Shown here: positions 56,648-64,000 of the stretch, piece by piece | How positions within the stretch are numbered: the first letter of the stretch is position 1 | Layout: each line of letters starts with the position of its first letter | Assembly: GCF_021728395.1 (NCBI RefSeq) | Contig: NZ_JAKKCM010000004.1 | Coordinates: 124,001 to 188,000, forward strand | Source of the DNA: Vibrio sp. J1-1 | GTDB taxonomy: Bacteria; Pseudomonadota; Gammaproteobacteria; Enterobacterales; Vibrionaceae | Direction of reading: 5' to 3' | DNA length: 64,000 nucleotides | Translations under genes and position numbers: made by a program | Notes under the pieces: model-generated | What the model was told of the DNA's origin: nothing | Database searches by the model: none | The model's input: the letters and a program-made list of their open reading frames with translations, nothing else

Positions 56648-58177
56648 ATGACTCCTACTGTTGACCACGTACTCCTCAATATCGCATTAAACCTCAGTTC
56701 CAATCGCTCTCATGAACAGCAATATCAGAGTCTTATCGATGGTGTTGCACAAGTCTTTCCGTGCGATGCCACTTGCCTGTTTATTTTTGATGAAGACGGA
56801 TTCCTCACCCCCGTTGCAGCGAAGGGACTGTCAAGCTCGGTATTAGGTCGTCGTTATTTTCCCAAAGCTCACCCAAGGCTCGATGCCATTATTCAAAGCC
56901 GGGAGCCTGTTCGGTTCGATGCTCACTGTACGTTGCCTGACCCCTTTGACGGCACATTGTTAACCGAAGACCAATGTATTGATGTGCATGACTGTATGGG
57001 ATTTAGCTTGTATGTGGAAGGACAACTGGTTGGTGCCTTGACGATGGATGCTCTGGCAGTAGGCGCGTTTGATGATATCGACCCCGTTACGATCGAAACC
57101 TTTGCGGCTTTAACTGCAGCGACACTGCGTAACATCGCTCAATTAAAAGCGCTCAAAATTCAAAACCAAAAGCAGAAAAGCGTCACTCAAACACTTATCC
57201 AGCAAGCTCGTTCACAAAAAGGAGAGATGATTGGATTAAGTCCGCAAATCACTCAACTGCGTAATAACATCGCCACGGTTGCTCAATCCGACTACGCGGT
57301 TTTGATTACAGGTGAAACAGGGACGGGTAAAGAGTTGGTCGCGCATTCGGTTCATGCGCAATCTCATCGCAGCGATAAGCCAATGATCTACGTGAACTGT
57401 GCTGCCCTACCTGAAGGACTGGCTGAAAGCGAACTGTTTGGGCATGTCAAAGGCGCATTTACAGGTGCCAATAGCCACCGCGCCGGTAAATTTGAACTGG
57501 CTGATGGTGGAACGATATTCCTAGATGAAGTTGGCGAACTGCCTTTGATTTTGCAGGCAAAACTGCTGCGCGTTATCCAACAAGGTGAGCTTCAGCGTGT
57601 GGGTAGTGACCAGCATTTGATGGTTAACGTTCGCATCATCGCTGCGACTAATCGACAACTGGAAAAAGAGGTCGAAGCCGGTACATTTCGAGCTGACCTT
57701 TTCCACCGTTTAAATGTGTTCCCAATTCAAGTCCCGCCATTGCGTGCTCGTGACGGTGACATTCCTGTTTTAGCGGGGTATCTTCTTGAAAAAGTGCGCC
57801 AGCAATTCAATGCACCTAATATGCACGTTCATCCGAAAGTATTGACTCAACTTGAATCTTTACCTTGGTACGGAAACGTCCGCGAGCTTGAACACACCTT
57901 AACTCGAGCGGCTTTACACGCCATACAACAAGGTGCCGGAACTATCATGCTGAGTCACTTTGACACCTCACTGGCAATTGATGATGTAAAAAACACATCA
58001 CATTATCTGCCAAAAGAAAGTCAGCCAATGCGAGTGTTAATAGAATACTATCAGCGAGATCTAATTGAACATGCTTTGAACCAAACAGGAGGCGTTTGGG
58101 CAAAAGCGGCAGAGTTTTTACAAATGGATCGCGGTAACTTATATCGAATGGGTAAAAAGCTTGGGTTCAATAAATAA
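56648..58177 (+). CDS. norR: NO-responsive sigma54 activator NorR
   Basis: 509 residues in three parts. The N-terminal GAF domain senses NO through an iron site; residues such as LPDPFDG and VHDCMGFSL match E. coli NorR. The AAA+ domain (about 190-425) has [14 protein letters not shown] and [12 protein letters not shown], the marks of a sigma54 activator. A Fis-type helix-turn-helix closes ([23 protein letters not shown]). It activates NO detoxification genes. It lies upstream of hcp on the same strand with matching sites near both. Confidence 0.95.
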   Translation: MTPTVDHVLLNIALNLSSNRSHEQQYQSLIDGVAQVFPCDATCLFIFDEDGFLTPVAAKGLSSSVLGRRYFPKAHPRLDAIIQSREPVRFDAHCTLPDPFDGTLLTEDQCIDVHDCMGFSLYVEGQLVGALTMDALAVGAFDDIDPVTIETFAALTAATLRNIAQLKALKIQNQKQKSVTQTLIQQARSQKGEMIGLSPQITQLRNNIATVAQSDYAVLITGETGTGKELVAHSVHAQSHRSDKPMIYVNCAALPEGLAESELFGHVKGAFTGANSHRAGKFELADGGTIFLDEVGELPLILQAKLLRVIQQGELQRVGSDQHLMVNVRIIAATNRQLEKEVEAGTFRADLFHRLNVFPIQVPPLRARDGDIPVLAGYLLEKVRQQFNAPNMHVHPKVLTQLESLPWYGNVRELEHTLTRAALHAIQQGAGTIMLSHFDTSLAIDDVKNTSHYLPKESQPMRVLIEYYQRDLIEHALNQTGGVWAKAAEFLQMDRGNLYRMGKKLGFNK

Positions 58178-58193
58178 ACAGCCGTAAGAATAT

Positions 58194-58233
58194 GATGTAA
58201 TTAAGACATCAATCACGTTGTCTTAATTACATC
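58194..58233. promoter_or_regulatory. Paired NorR-type sites in a 15-bp inverted repeat before hcp
   Basis: GATGTAATTAAGACA (58194-58208) and TGTCTTAATTACATC (58219-58233) are perfect inverse copies with 10 nt between. Each holds GT-N7-AC (GTAATTAAGAC and GTCTTAATTAC). They sit about 53 bp upstream of the sigma54 promoter, right for an enhancer. As a hairpin it could also help end norR. Confidence 0.6.
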
Positions 58234-58285
58234 GCCCGCCTCCTCACAAATACACAAAAAACTTAAAAATCAATAAGATAAATAT

Positions 58286-58301
58286 TGGCACGCATTCTGC
58301 T
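58286..58301 (+). promoter_or_regulatory. Sigma54 promoter of hcp
   Basis: TGGCACG-CATT-CTGCT matches TGGCACG-N4-TTGCA with the -24 element complete. The start of transcription would be near 58311, about 40 nt before hcp. Confidence 0.75.
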
Positions 58302-58351
58302 ATTCAGTGGTCAACATTACGACTATTAAAACAATCACTGGAGAACCCAAT

Positions 58352-60013
58352 ATGTTCTGTATTCAATGTGAACAGACAATTCAAACCCCTGCTGTTAAAG
58401 GTTGTTCTTTTACACAAGGTATGTGCGGTAAAACGTCTGAAGTATCTGACCTGCAAGACGTGTTGGTTTACACGCTACAAGGGGTTTCTTTTTGGGCATC
58501 AAAAGCACTTGAATTCAACATCATTAACGATGAAATCAACCAATGGGCACCGCGAGCGTTCTTCTCTACACTGACTAACGTAAACTTCGACCCTGAACGT
58601 ATCCTTGAGCTAACATCTCAAGCCGCCGTTTACAAAGCACTGCTAAAAGAGCAAGTGATGTCTGCAGCCACTTTGGCAGACACCGAAGTTGCTAACATTC
58701 CTGCCGTTGCAAACTTTGAGCTTCCAAACAGCGCTGAAGCGATCCTAACATTTGCTCCTCAAGTCGCAGTTAACCGCGGTAAAGACCAAGTGCATGAAGA
58801 TGTAATTGGTTTGCGTCTACTTTGCCTATACGGCCTAAAAGGTGCAGCAGCGTACATGGAGCACGCGCGTGTGCTTGAGCAAACTAACAACGACATCTAC
58901 GCCGAATACCATGAAATTATGGCGTGGCTAGGTACGGACCCAGAAGATCTCGGTGAACTGCTTGATTGCTCAATGCGCATCGGTCTGATGAACTACAAAG
59001 TTATGGAAATGCTAGACCAAGGCGAAACGACGACCTTCGGTCACCCAGAGCCAACCACCGTTAACGTCAAACCAGTAAAAGGCAAATGTATTCTGGTATC
59101 TGGTCACGATCTTCATGACCTGGAAAAAATCCTGCAACAGACCGAAGGCAAAGGCATCAACGTTTACACCAACGGTGAAATGCTACCTGCACACGGCTAC
59201 CCTGAACTGAAGAAATACCCTCACCTAGTCGGTAACTACGGCAGCGCTTGGCAAAACCAACAGAAAGAGTTCTCGAACTTCCCTGGCGCCATCGTGATGA
59301 CATCTAACTGCTTATTGAACCCAGATGTAGGTCAATATGCAGATCGCTTATTCACACGCAGCATCGTTGGCTGGCCTGGTGTAGCTCACATCGAAGGTGA
59401 TGACTTCAGCCAAGTAGTTGAATGTGCACTGGCGCAAGACGGTTTCCAACACGATGAAATCGAACACCACATCACGGTTGGCTTTGGCCGTAATGCACTA
59501 ATGAACGCAGCGCCTGCGGTAATCGACCAAGTGAAACAAGGCAACATCAAACACTTCTTCCTAGTGGGCGGTTGTGACGGTGATAAAGCAGAGCGTAGCT
59601 ACTACACCGACTTCACGGCAGAAGCACCAGAAGATACACTAATCCTGACGTTGGCGTGTGGTAAGTTCCGCTTTAACAAGAATACCTTTGGCGATATCAA
59701 TGGTATCCCTCGCCTATTGGATGTGGGCCAATGTAACGACGCTTACTCTGCAATCCAACTTGCACTGGCACTGGCGAAAGAGTTTGACTGTGACATTAAC
59801 GAGCTGCCACTGACACTCGTGCTTTCTTGGTTTGAACAAAAAGCTATCGTTATCTTACTAACGTTATTCGCATTGGGTGTGAAAGGCATTTACACCGGCC
59901 CTACGGCACCAGCATTCCTAACACCAAACCTAATTGCGATCATCCAAGAAAAGTTCGATATGCGCAGCATTGGCAATGTTCAGGATGATCTAAAAGCTAT
60001 CCTAGCAGCCTAA
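58352..60013 (+). CDS. hcp: Hybrid-cluster protein (hydroxylamine/NO reductase)
   Basis: 553 residues from ATG 58352 ([30 protein letters not shown] in part), preceded by GGAG. The N-terminal Cys pattern C3-X2-C6 then CSFTQGMC binds the first Fe-S cluster; later [12 protein letters not shown] and LACGKFRFN carry residues of the hybrid cluster. Hcp reduces NO (and hydroxylamine in vitro) under anaerobic nitrosative stress. Works with Hcr. Regulation by NorR and sigma54 is predicted from the sites upstream. Confidence 0.95.
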   Translation: MFCIQCEQTIQTPAVKGCSFTQGMCGKTSEVSDLQDVLVYTLQGVSFWASKALEFNIINDEINQWAPRAFFSTLTNVNFDPERILELTSQAAVYKALLKEQVMSAATLADTEVANIPAVANFELPNSAEAILTFAPQVAVNRGKDQVHEDVIGLRLLCLYGLKGAAAYMEHARVLEQTNNDIYAEYHEIMAWLGTDPEDLGELLDCSMRIGLMNYKVMEMLDQGETTTFGHPEPTTVNVKPVKGKCILVSGHDLHDLEKILQQTEGKGINVYTNGEMLPAHGYPELKKYPHLVGNYGSAWQNQQKEFSNFPGAIVMTSNCLLNPDVGQYADRLFTRSIVGWPGVAHIEGDDFSQVVECALAQDGFQHDEIEHHITVGFGRNALMNAAPAVIDQVKQGNIKHFFLVGGCDGDKAERSYYTDFTAEAPEDTLILTLACGKFRFNKNTFGDINGIPRLLDVGQCNDAYSAIQLALALAKEFDCDINELPLTLVLSWFEQKAIVILLTLFALGVKGIYTGPTAPAFLTPNLIAIIQEKFDMRSIGNVQDDLKAILAA

Positions 60014-60029
60014 GAGTCCTGCTCGTTAT

Positions 60030-60056
60030 GCGCCTCCTAATCTGGGGGCGCTTTTA
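60030..60056 (+). terminator. Possible terminator between hcp and hcr
   Basis: GCGCCTCC and GGGGGCGC pair over 8 bp (one G-T), loop of 6, then TTTTA. It may reduce transcription into hcr. Confidence 0.6.
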
Positions 60057-60128
60057 TGCTCTAAGACCTTGAAGTGACTTGAGTATATCTATTTAGATTT
60101 TGAACTGGATCCAACCAAAGAGATTGTT

Positions 60129-61184
60129 ATGTTTTTTGAATGGCAAGGCAACCAACCCGTCACGCTCCGTTGTATCGACAAATACTTCGAAACACACGAT
60201 ACCGTCAGCATCAAGTTGGCCGAATTAACCGAGTCGCTTCTATTTCAATTTAAACCCGGTCAGTTTATTAACGTGGGTGTCGAAATTGATGGAAAAATGG
60301 AATTTCGTGCCTATTCAATCAGCTCTGCAAGTGAAGACGACCACCTTCAGCTCACCATTAAGCGAGTAGATGGCGGTAAAGTCTCTAACTACATCATCGA
60401 CTCATTACTACTTGGCGATACCGTCCAAGCATTGCCACCAACAGGCGAATTTAACTGCATTGACCACCCACCAGTTTTACACGACGGAAAAACAAAAGCG
60501 CTGCTCATTAGTGCGGGTTGCGGTGTCACGCCTGTGTTTTCGATGGCGAAACACTGGTTGAGTAATCATAATGAAAACGACAACGACGTGGATATCGAGT
60601 TTCTTCATATTGCACGTAGCCCAGCAGAGACGATTTACTATGATCAGCTAGAAACGTTCGATGCTGTGTATCCCAATTTTCATTTAAAGCTGTTGCTGAA
60701 GAGTCGCGAAGGAGCCTCCCACCCTCAAGGTCGTTTGAATGCAGACTGGCTACAAGAGCTCATTCCTGATTTCAAACAGCGCACGGTGTACCTCTGTGGA
60801 CCAAGCCAGTTCATGCAAGATGTTCACGCTTATTTGAGTGAACTTGGGTTTGATATGGCAAACTTCTACCAAGAGAGTTTTACACCAGCAGCCAGTGAAC
60901 CATCGGCTGTGTCCGATGAATCAGCCAGTGTCTTCGTCCCTGACTTTGGTCAAACCCTTGATGCACAAAAAGGTCAGGTACTGGCGGATGTGCTTGAAGG
61001 GGCGGGTTTACCGCTAATCGTAGCTTGTCGCAGCGGCATTTGTGGGTCTTGTAAATGCAAGGTTGGTAAAGGTAGCGTCTCTTCCACCAGCCAAGAAACA
61101 TTGACACCAGAAGAGATAGAGCAAGGCTATGTGCTCGCCTGTTCATCAACTATTGAAGACGATCTAGAAGTGCAGATTGGTTAA
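60129..61184 (+). CDS. hcr: NADH oxidoreductase for Hcp
   Basis: 351 residues. FAD domain with FRAYSISSA, NAD domain with ALLISAGCGVTPVFSMA and YLCGPSQFM, and a C-terminal 2Fe-2S ferredoxin domain with CRSGICGSCKC and the last Cys in LACSS. It passes electrons from NADH to Hcp. The gap to hcp is 115 bp and has a terminator-like hairpin, so hcr may be read through or have its own promoter. Confidence 0.94.
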   Translation: MFFEWQGNQPVTLRCIDKYFETHDTVSIKLAELTESLLFQFKPGQFINVGVEIDGKMEFRAYSISSASEDDHLQLTIKRVDGGKVSNYIIDSLLLGDTVQALPPTGEFNCIDHPPVLHDGKTKALLISAGCGVTPVFSMAKHWLSNHNENDNDVDIEFLHIARSPAETIYYDQLETFDAVYPNFHLKLLLKSREGASHPQGRLNADWLQELIPDFKQRTVYLCGPSQFMQDVHAYLSELGFDMANFYQESFTPAASEPSAVSDESASVFVPDFGQTLDAQKGQVLADVLEGAGLPLIVACRSGICGSCKCKVGKGSVSSTSQETLTPEEIEQGYVLACSSTIEDDLEVQIG

Positions 61185-61210
61185 TACATTAATTGAATCA
61201 CCAAATACTA

Positions 61211-61254
61211 AAAAAGCGCCACTTACAACTACATAGATGTAAGTGGCGCTTTTT
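61211..61254. terminator. Strong bidirectional terminator after hcr
   Basis: AAAAAGCGCCACTTACA (61211-61227) and its exact inverse (61238-61254), a 17-bp stem, between convergent hcr and methyltransferase genes. Confidence 0.92.
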
Positions 61255-61285
61255 GTTTCGTTGTGTTTTATTTCGAAATAATGTC

Positions 61286-62218
61286 TTAGCTAAACAACAA
61301 AACTTTCAGTGCCGCTTCGCTGTCCACATCCATAAACTCAGGCGGGTTATCCAAACGCTGGCGAAACGTAAGTCCTGGTGCCTCTTCTTTCATGCTTTCA
61401 ATTAAGAATTCACTGGTCACGGATGGTGAGTTCACACACGCCATGACTTGACCACCTTCAGCCAACAAATCAGGCAATCGACGCAGAATCTTTTTATAGT
61501 CTTTGGTAAGCGCGAAGCTGCCTTTCTGGAACGAAGGTGGATCGATGATAATCAAATCGTACTGACCAGATTTCTTAATTTTGCCCCAAGACTTAAAGAT
61601 ATCATGGCCCATAAAGCTGACTTGGTTTATGTTGTGTCCATTCAGCTTGTGGTTCTCGCGACCTTTCGACAGCGACGCTTTTGCCATATCTACGTTTACG
61701 ACTTTATCCGCACCACCCGCAATGGCAGCGACAGAAAAACCACACGTGTATGCAAACAGGTTAAGTACGTTTTTATGCTTGGCATTTTCACGCACCCAAT
61801 CACGGCCGTAGCGCATGTCTAAAAACAAACCAAAGTTCTGGTTGCGGCCAATATCCAACTGGTATTTCAGACCACTTTCTTCGACAACTGGACGGGCATC
61901 TAACTCACCAATGAGTACTTCAGAAGGTGCGCCGTCGGCATAGCGATGCTGAAGCACCATCGTGCGACCTTGCTTTTCCGCCCACAGTGACGATTCCGCC
62001 AAAGCTTTGAGGCCACTTTTAAGTTTGGCAAGAAACGCGTCATCAACTTCTTTAAACAAGTTGATGATCAACTGACCTTGTAACCAGTCACAAGTGATTT
62101 GCTCTAGGCCTTCAAAACGACGGCCACGACCATGAAACAGTCGACGAATTTCATTTGGAGCTTGCGCCAGCTCGGTTTCTAAATGCTGGAAAAACAGCGG
62201 AAGTTGTGATGCTTGCAT
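61286..62218 (-). CDS. Class I SAM-dependent methyltransferase (RlmI/RlmK-like)
   Basis: 310 residues. The SAM fold shows VLNLFAYTCGFSVAAIAGGA (motif I), VVNVDMAKASLSKGREN (motif II) and YDLIIIDPPSFQKGSF (motif IV, with the DPPSF of rRNA methyltransferases). The nearest relatives I recall are the RlmI/RlmL 23S rRNA enzymes. No PUA domain is evident; the N-terminal 90 residues are unlike them. The substrate is probably RNA but unproved. Confidence 0.85.
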   Translation of the reverse strand: MQASQLPLFFQHLETELAQAPNEIRRLFHGRGRRFEGLEQITCDWLQGQLIINLFKEVDDAFLAKLKSGLKALAESSLWAEKQGRTMVLQHRYADGAPSEVLIGELDARPVVEESGLKYQLDIGRNQNFGLFLDMRYGRDWVRENAKHKNVLNLFAYTCGFSVAAIAGGADKVVNVDMAKASLSKGRENHKLNGHNINQVSFMGHDIFKSWGKIKKSGQYDLIIIDPPSFQKGSFALTKDYKKILRRLPDLLAEGGQVMACVNSPSVTSEFLIESMKEEAPGLTFRQRLDNPPEFMDVDSEAALKVLLFS

Positions 62219-62248
62219 CGAGTTCTCTTTTCTAATCTTTTTTAAACT

Positions 62249-62941
62249 TTATTTGATGGTTGGCCAGTTCAGTTTCCAAGGGGAAAGCCAAGTGTCCAAT
62301 CCCTGGGAGACAATGTCACTGTGCCATTTTCCACCAAGCACTTCGTATTCTCGCGGATCGCAGACAAAGCGATATTGCTCATCTTGATATTGGAAACATA
62401 GTGAGAAGGCATGCAGGTAACCGCGGTCAGCCTCGTTCCCCGCATTATATATCGGATCGCCAACAATACCTGAGCCGACCGATTTTAATGCCACGCGGAT
62501 TTGATGCGTTTTACCTGTGTGTGGCTTACATAAAAATAAGCGCTCTCCCGGCTCTGCGGCAAGGGAGAAAAACTGTGTTATCGCAGGGTTGTGTTTGCTG
62601 TTTACCAGCTTCCATGATGAACGGCGCGAACGTTCCATATCGCCAATGACCAACCCTTGCTTCTTTTTCGGCTTTTTCGAGCCAATCGCCAGATAAAACT
62701 TTTCCACTTGGCGATCGGCAAAAGCTTGAGATAACACGCTGGCCGCTTTGGCGTTGCGTCCGAGGAGCAAAATACCCGACGTCATTTTATCCAGTCGGTG
62801 GACGAGATAAAGCTGCTCATCACCACTCTGCTTGGCCACTTCTTGCAGCAGCATTGTGTCACCATCGTCTTTATGAACGGAGACGTTGGGATGTTTATTG
62901 ATGATCAGAAAATCTGTATGGGTATGTAGAATATCGAACAT
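62249..62941 (-). CDS. RluA-family pseudouridine synthase
   Basis: 230 residues. Catalytic motif VHRLDKMTSGILLL with Asp near residue 50; KPHTGKTHQIRVALKSVG is the second family motif. No S4 domain, so it is a stand-alone RluA/TruC-like type. The target position in rRNA or tRNA cannot be told. It is 30 bp from the methyltransferase on the same strand, so probably one RNA-modification operon. Confidence 0.88.
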   Translation of the reverse strand: MFDILHTHTDFLIINKHPNVSVHKDDGDTMLLQEVAKQSGDEQLYLVHRLDKMTSGILLLGRNAKAASVLSQAFADRQVEKFYLAIGSKKPKKKQGLVIGDMERSRRSSWKLVNSKHNPAITQFFSLAAEPGERLFLCKPHTGKTHQIRVALKSVGSGIVGDPIYNAGNEADRGYLHAFSLCFQYQDEQYRFVCDPREYEVLGGKWHSDIVSQGLDTWLSPWKLNWPTIK

Positions 62942-63124
62942 AAAAATCTGGCTCCACGTTTGGAGCCAGAAGTATACCGATTCTGATTGATTAGGCGAGC
63001 TTAAACTGCCCCATTAGGCCTTTACGTTCCCCTACCGTATGCTTTAAGCCTTCGGCATTTTTTGAGTGAACGTGTGCGAGCGCCCACGAATTATCAAGTC
63101 AATATAGATAAGTAGCTAGCATAA

Positions 63125-63152
63125 AAAAGGGAGCCTACCAAGGCTCCCTTTT
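63125..63152 (-). terminator. Terminator after the SNF transporter gene
   Basis: AAAAGGGAGCC and GGCTCCCTTTT, perfect 11-bp stem, 6-nt loop. Confidence 0.88.
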
Positions 63153-63169
63153 GAAAGATAGATGACTGG

Positions 63170-64000
63170 TTAGAGCTTCTTCGAAAAGATAGCTGCCAGG
63201 CCTATAGTCACGATACCTAGTACCATGATTTCACCTTTACCACTGTCAAATCCTGATTTGATACCCATGAAAGCAACAATTGCAATCGCCACTGGAATAA
63301 CGAATTTCACTAGGTTGTACCAAAGCCCAAATAGTGGGAAAGATACTTTACCGTCATTCGTGATCTCTTTTTCAAGCTCATCACGATTCAGTCGCCAACC
63401 AGCGAAGATACACAGCAACATACCGCCAACAGCCATAAAGATTTTGTCAGTGAGTAGGTCGAAGATGTCAAATGCACCGGTACCAAATAGTGTTGGCCCC
63501 ATTCCACCGAGAGACAAAGAAGCGAATACACACAATATCGCCATTACCGAGCTCGCTGAAAGCACGGCACTTGAACGCTTCATGCCCTTTTCATCAATGA
63601 GATAAGAAACCACAACTTCAAGTAGTGAAACTGACGAGGTTAAGGCAGCCGCAGTCAGACCAACAAAGAACATGATCGCAAACAGGAAGCCGATAAGCCC
63701 ACCCATTTCAGCAAACAGTTGTGGCACAACAACGAACACTAGACCTGGGCCTGCTGCTGGCTCAATGCCGAAAGCAAACATCGCTGGGAACATAGCAATA
63801 CCCGCAAGGATTGCTACGCCAGTATCCATCGCTGTGATCATACCTGTAGTTTGCACCACATTTTCTTTCTTCTTAAGGTAAGAGCCGTAAGTAATCATAC
63901 AACCCATACCCAAACTTAGTGAGAAGAACGCCTGACCAAGCGCGGCAAGTACGACACTGCTGTCTACCTCAGAGAAGTCTGGCATGAACAAGAATTCAAC
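63170..64000 (-). CDS. Sodium:neurotransmitter symporter (SNF) family transporter, C-terminal part
   Basis: 277 residues are visible; the N-terminal part lies beyond the window edge. The C-terminal part has about seven TM segments and the SNF family stretches ALGQAFFSLSLGMGCMITYGSYL, FFVGLTAAALTSSVSLLEVVVSYLID, and GGMLLCIFAGW. These transporters take up amino acids with Na+. Substrate unknown. Minus strand, so the gene starts past 64000. Confidence 0.9.
   Translation of the reverse strand, partial: VEFLFMPDFSEVDSSVVLAALGQAFFSLSLGMGCMITYGSYLKKKENVVQTTGMITAMDTGVAILAGIAMFPAMFAFGIEPAAGPGLVFVVVPQLFAEMGGLIGFLFAIMFFVGLTAAALTSSVSLLEVVVSYLIDEKGMKRSSAVLSASSVMAILCVFASLSLGGMGPTLFGTGAFDIFDLLTDKIFMAVGGMLLCIFAGWRLNRDELEKEITNDGKVSFPLFGLWYNLVKFVIPVAIAIVAFMGIKSGFDSGKGEIMVLGIVTIGLAAIFSKKL

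Noticed and set aside
1..64000. Mobile elements, prophage, integron cassettes, tRNA or rRNA genes
   Set aside because: No transposase, integrase, attC-like arrays or structural RNA were recognised on either strand.

Overview
The window is a stretch of Vibrio chromosome. The case for Vibrio rests on gene content and order: cydC/serC/kinase-regulator/tfoX/HDOD/lysO/panP/hexR/grxA/ybjL, psrA-fadE-fabV, bcr-rsuA/radD, an OmpR-type two-component pair next to rplY, and a VrrA-type sRNA. Base composition is moderate and even. I saw no rRNA, tRNA, CRISPR array, insertion sequence or prophage. It reads as core chromosome with a few accessory modules. The species cannot be fixed from the sequence, but an mtrCAB/pdsA/cymA cluster points to lineages such as V. 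natriegens or V. parahaemolyticus rather than V. cholerae. Layout, 1-18.4 kb: end of cydC; dsdA and serC on the minus strand; a DUF945 protein; a sensor kinase with a degenerate receiver plus cNMP-binding domain, overlapping a stand-alone receiver; a small outer membrane protein; competence regulator tfoX facing an HDOD gene across a CRP-like site; lysine exporter lysO; a small periplasmic protein; PLP aspartate decarboxylase panP; hexR with a structured leader; an iron alcohol dehydrogenase; grxA; ybjL. Layout, 18.4-30.8 kb: the fatty-acid group fabV-fadE-psrA with a PsrA-like operator; a sigmaE-driven sRNA (VrrA homologue) at about 23.18-23.31 kb; nhaA; a LolD/FtsX-type ABC transporter with an AttH/CrtC-like protein; a MATE pump. 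Layout, 30.8-39.5 kb: the most notable region, an extracellular electron transfer module. A NapC/CymA-type tetraheme quinol dehydrogenase and a diheme cytochrome (PdsA-like) lie divergent from mtrC (decaheme lipoprotein), mtrA (periplasmic decaheme) and mtrB (outer membrane barrel). Together they would carry electrons from the quinol pool across the periplasm and outer membrane to external acceptors. Layout, 39.5-56.4 kb: DUF2913 and bcr; rsuA and radD; a PepSY protein with an OmpR/PhoQ-like pair; rplY; a lipoprotein 5'-nucleotidase; small genes including DUF1289 and hslJ; the ynjBCD ABC transporter with ynjF; a glycine-zipper lipoprotein. Layout, 56.4-64 kb: a nitric-oxide response module, norR-hcp-hcr. 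norR has a GT-N7-AC site upstream, and hcp has two such sites in a perfect 15-bp inverted repeat followed by a sigma54 promoter. Then come a SAM methyltransferase, an RluA-family pseudouridine synthase and the C-terminal part of an SNF-family sodium symporter cut by the window edge. All functional names come from recognising motifs and remembered family sequences. No database search was run.
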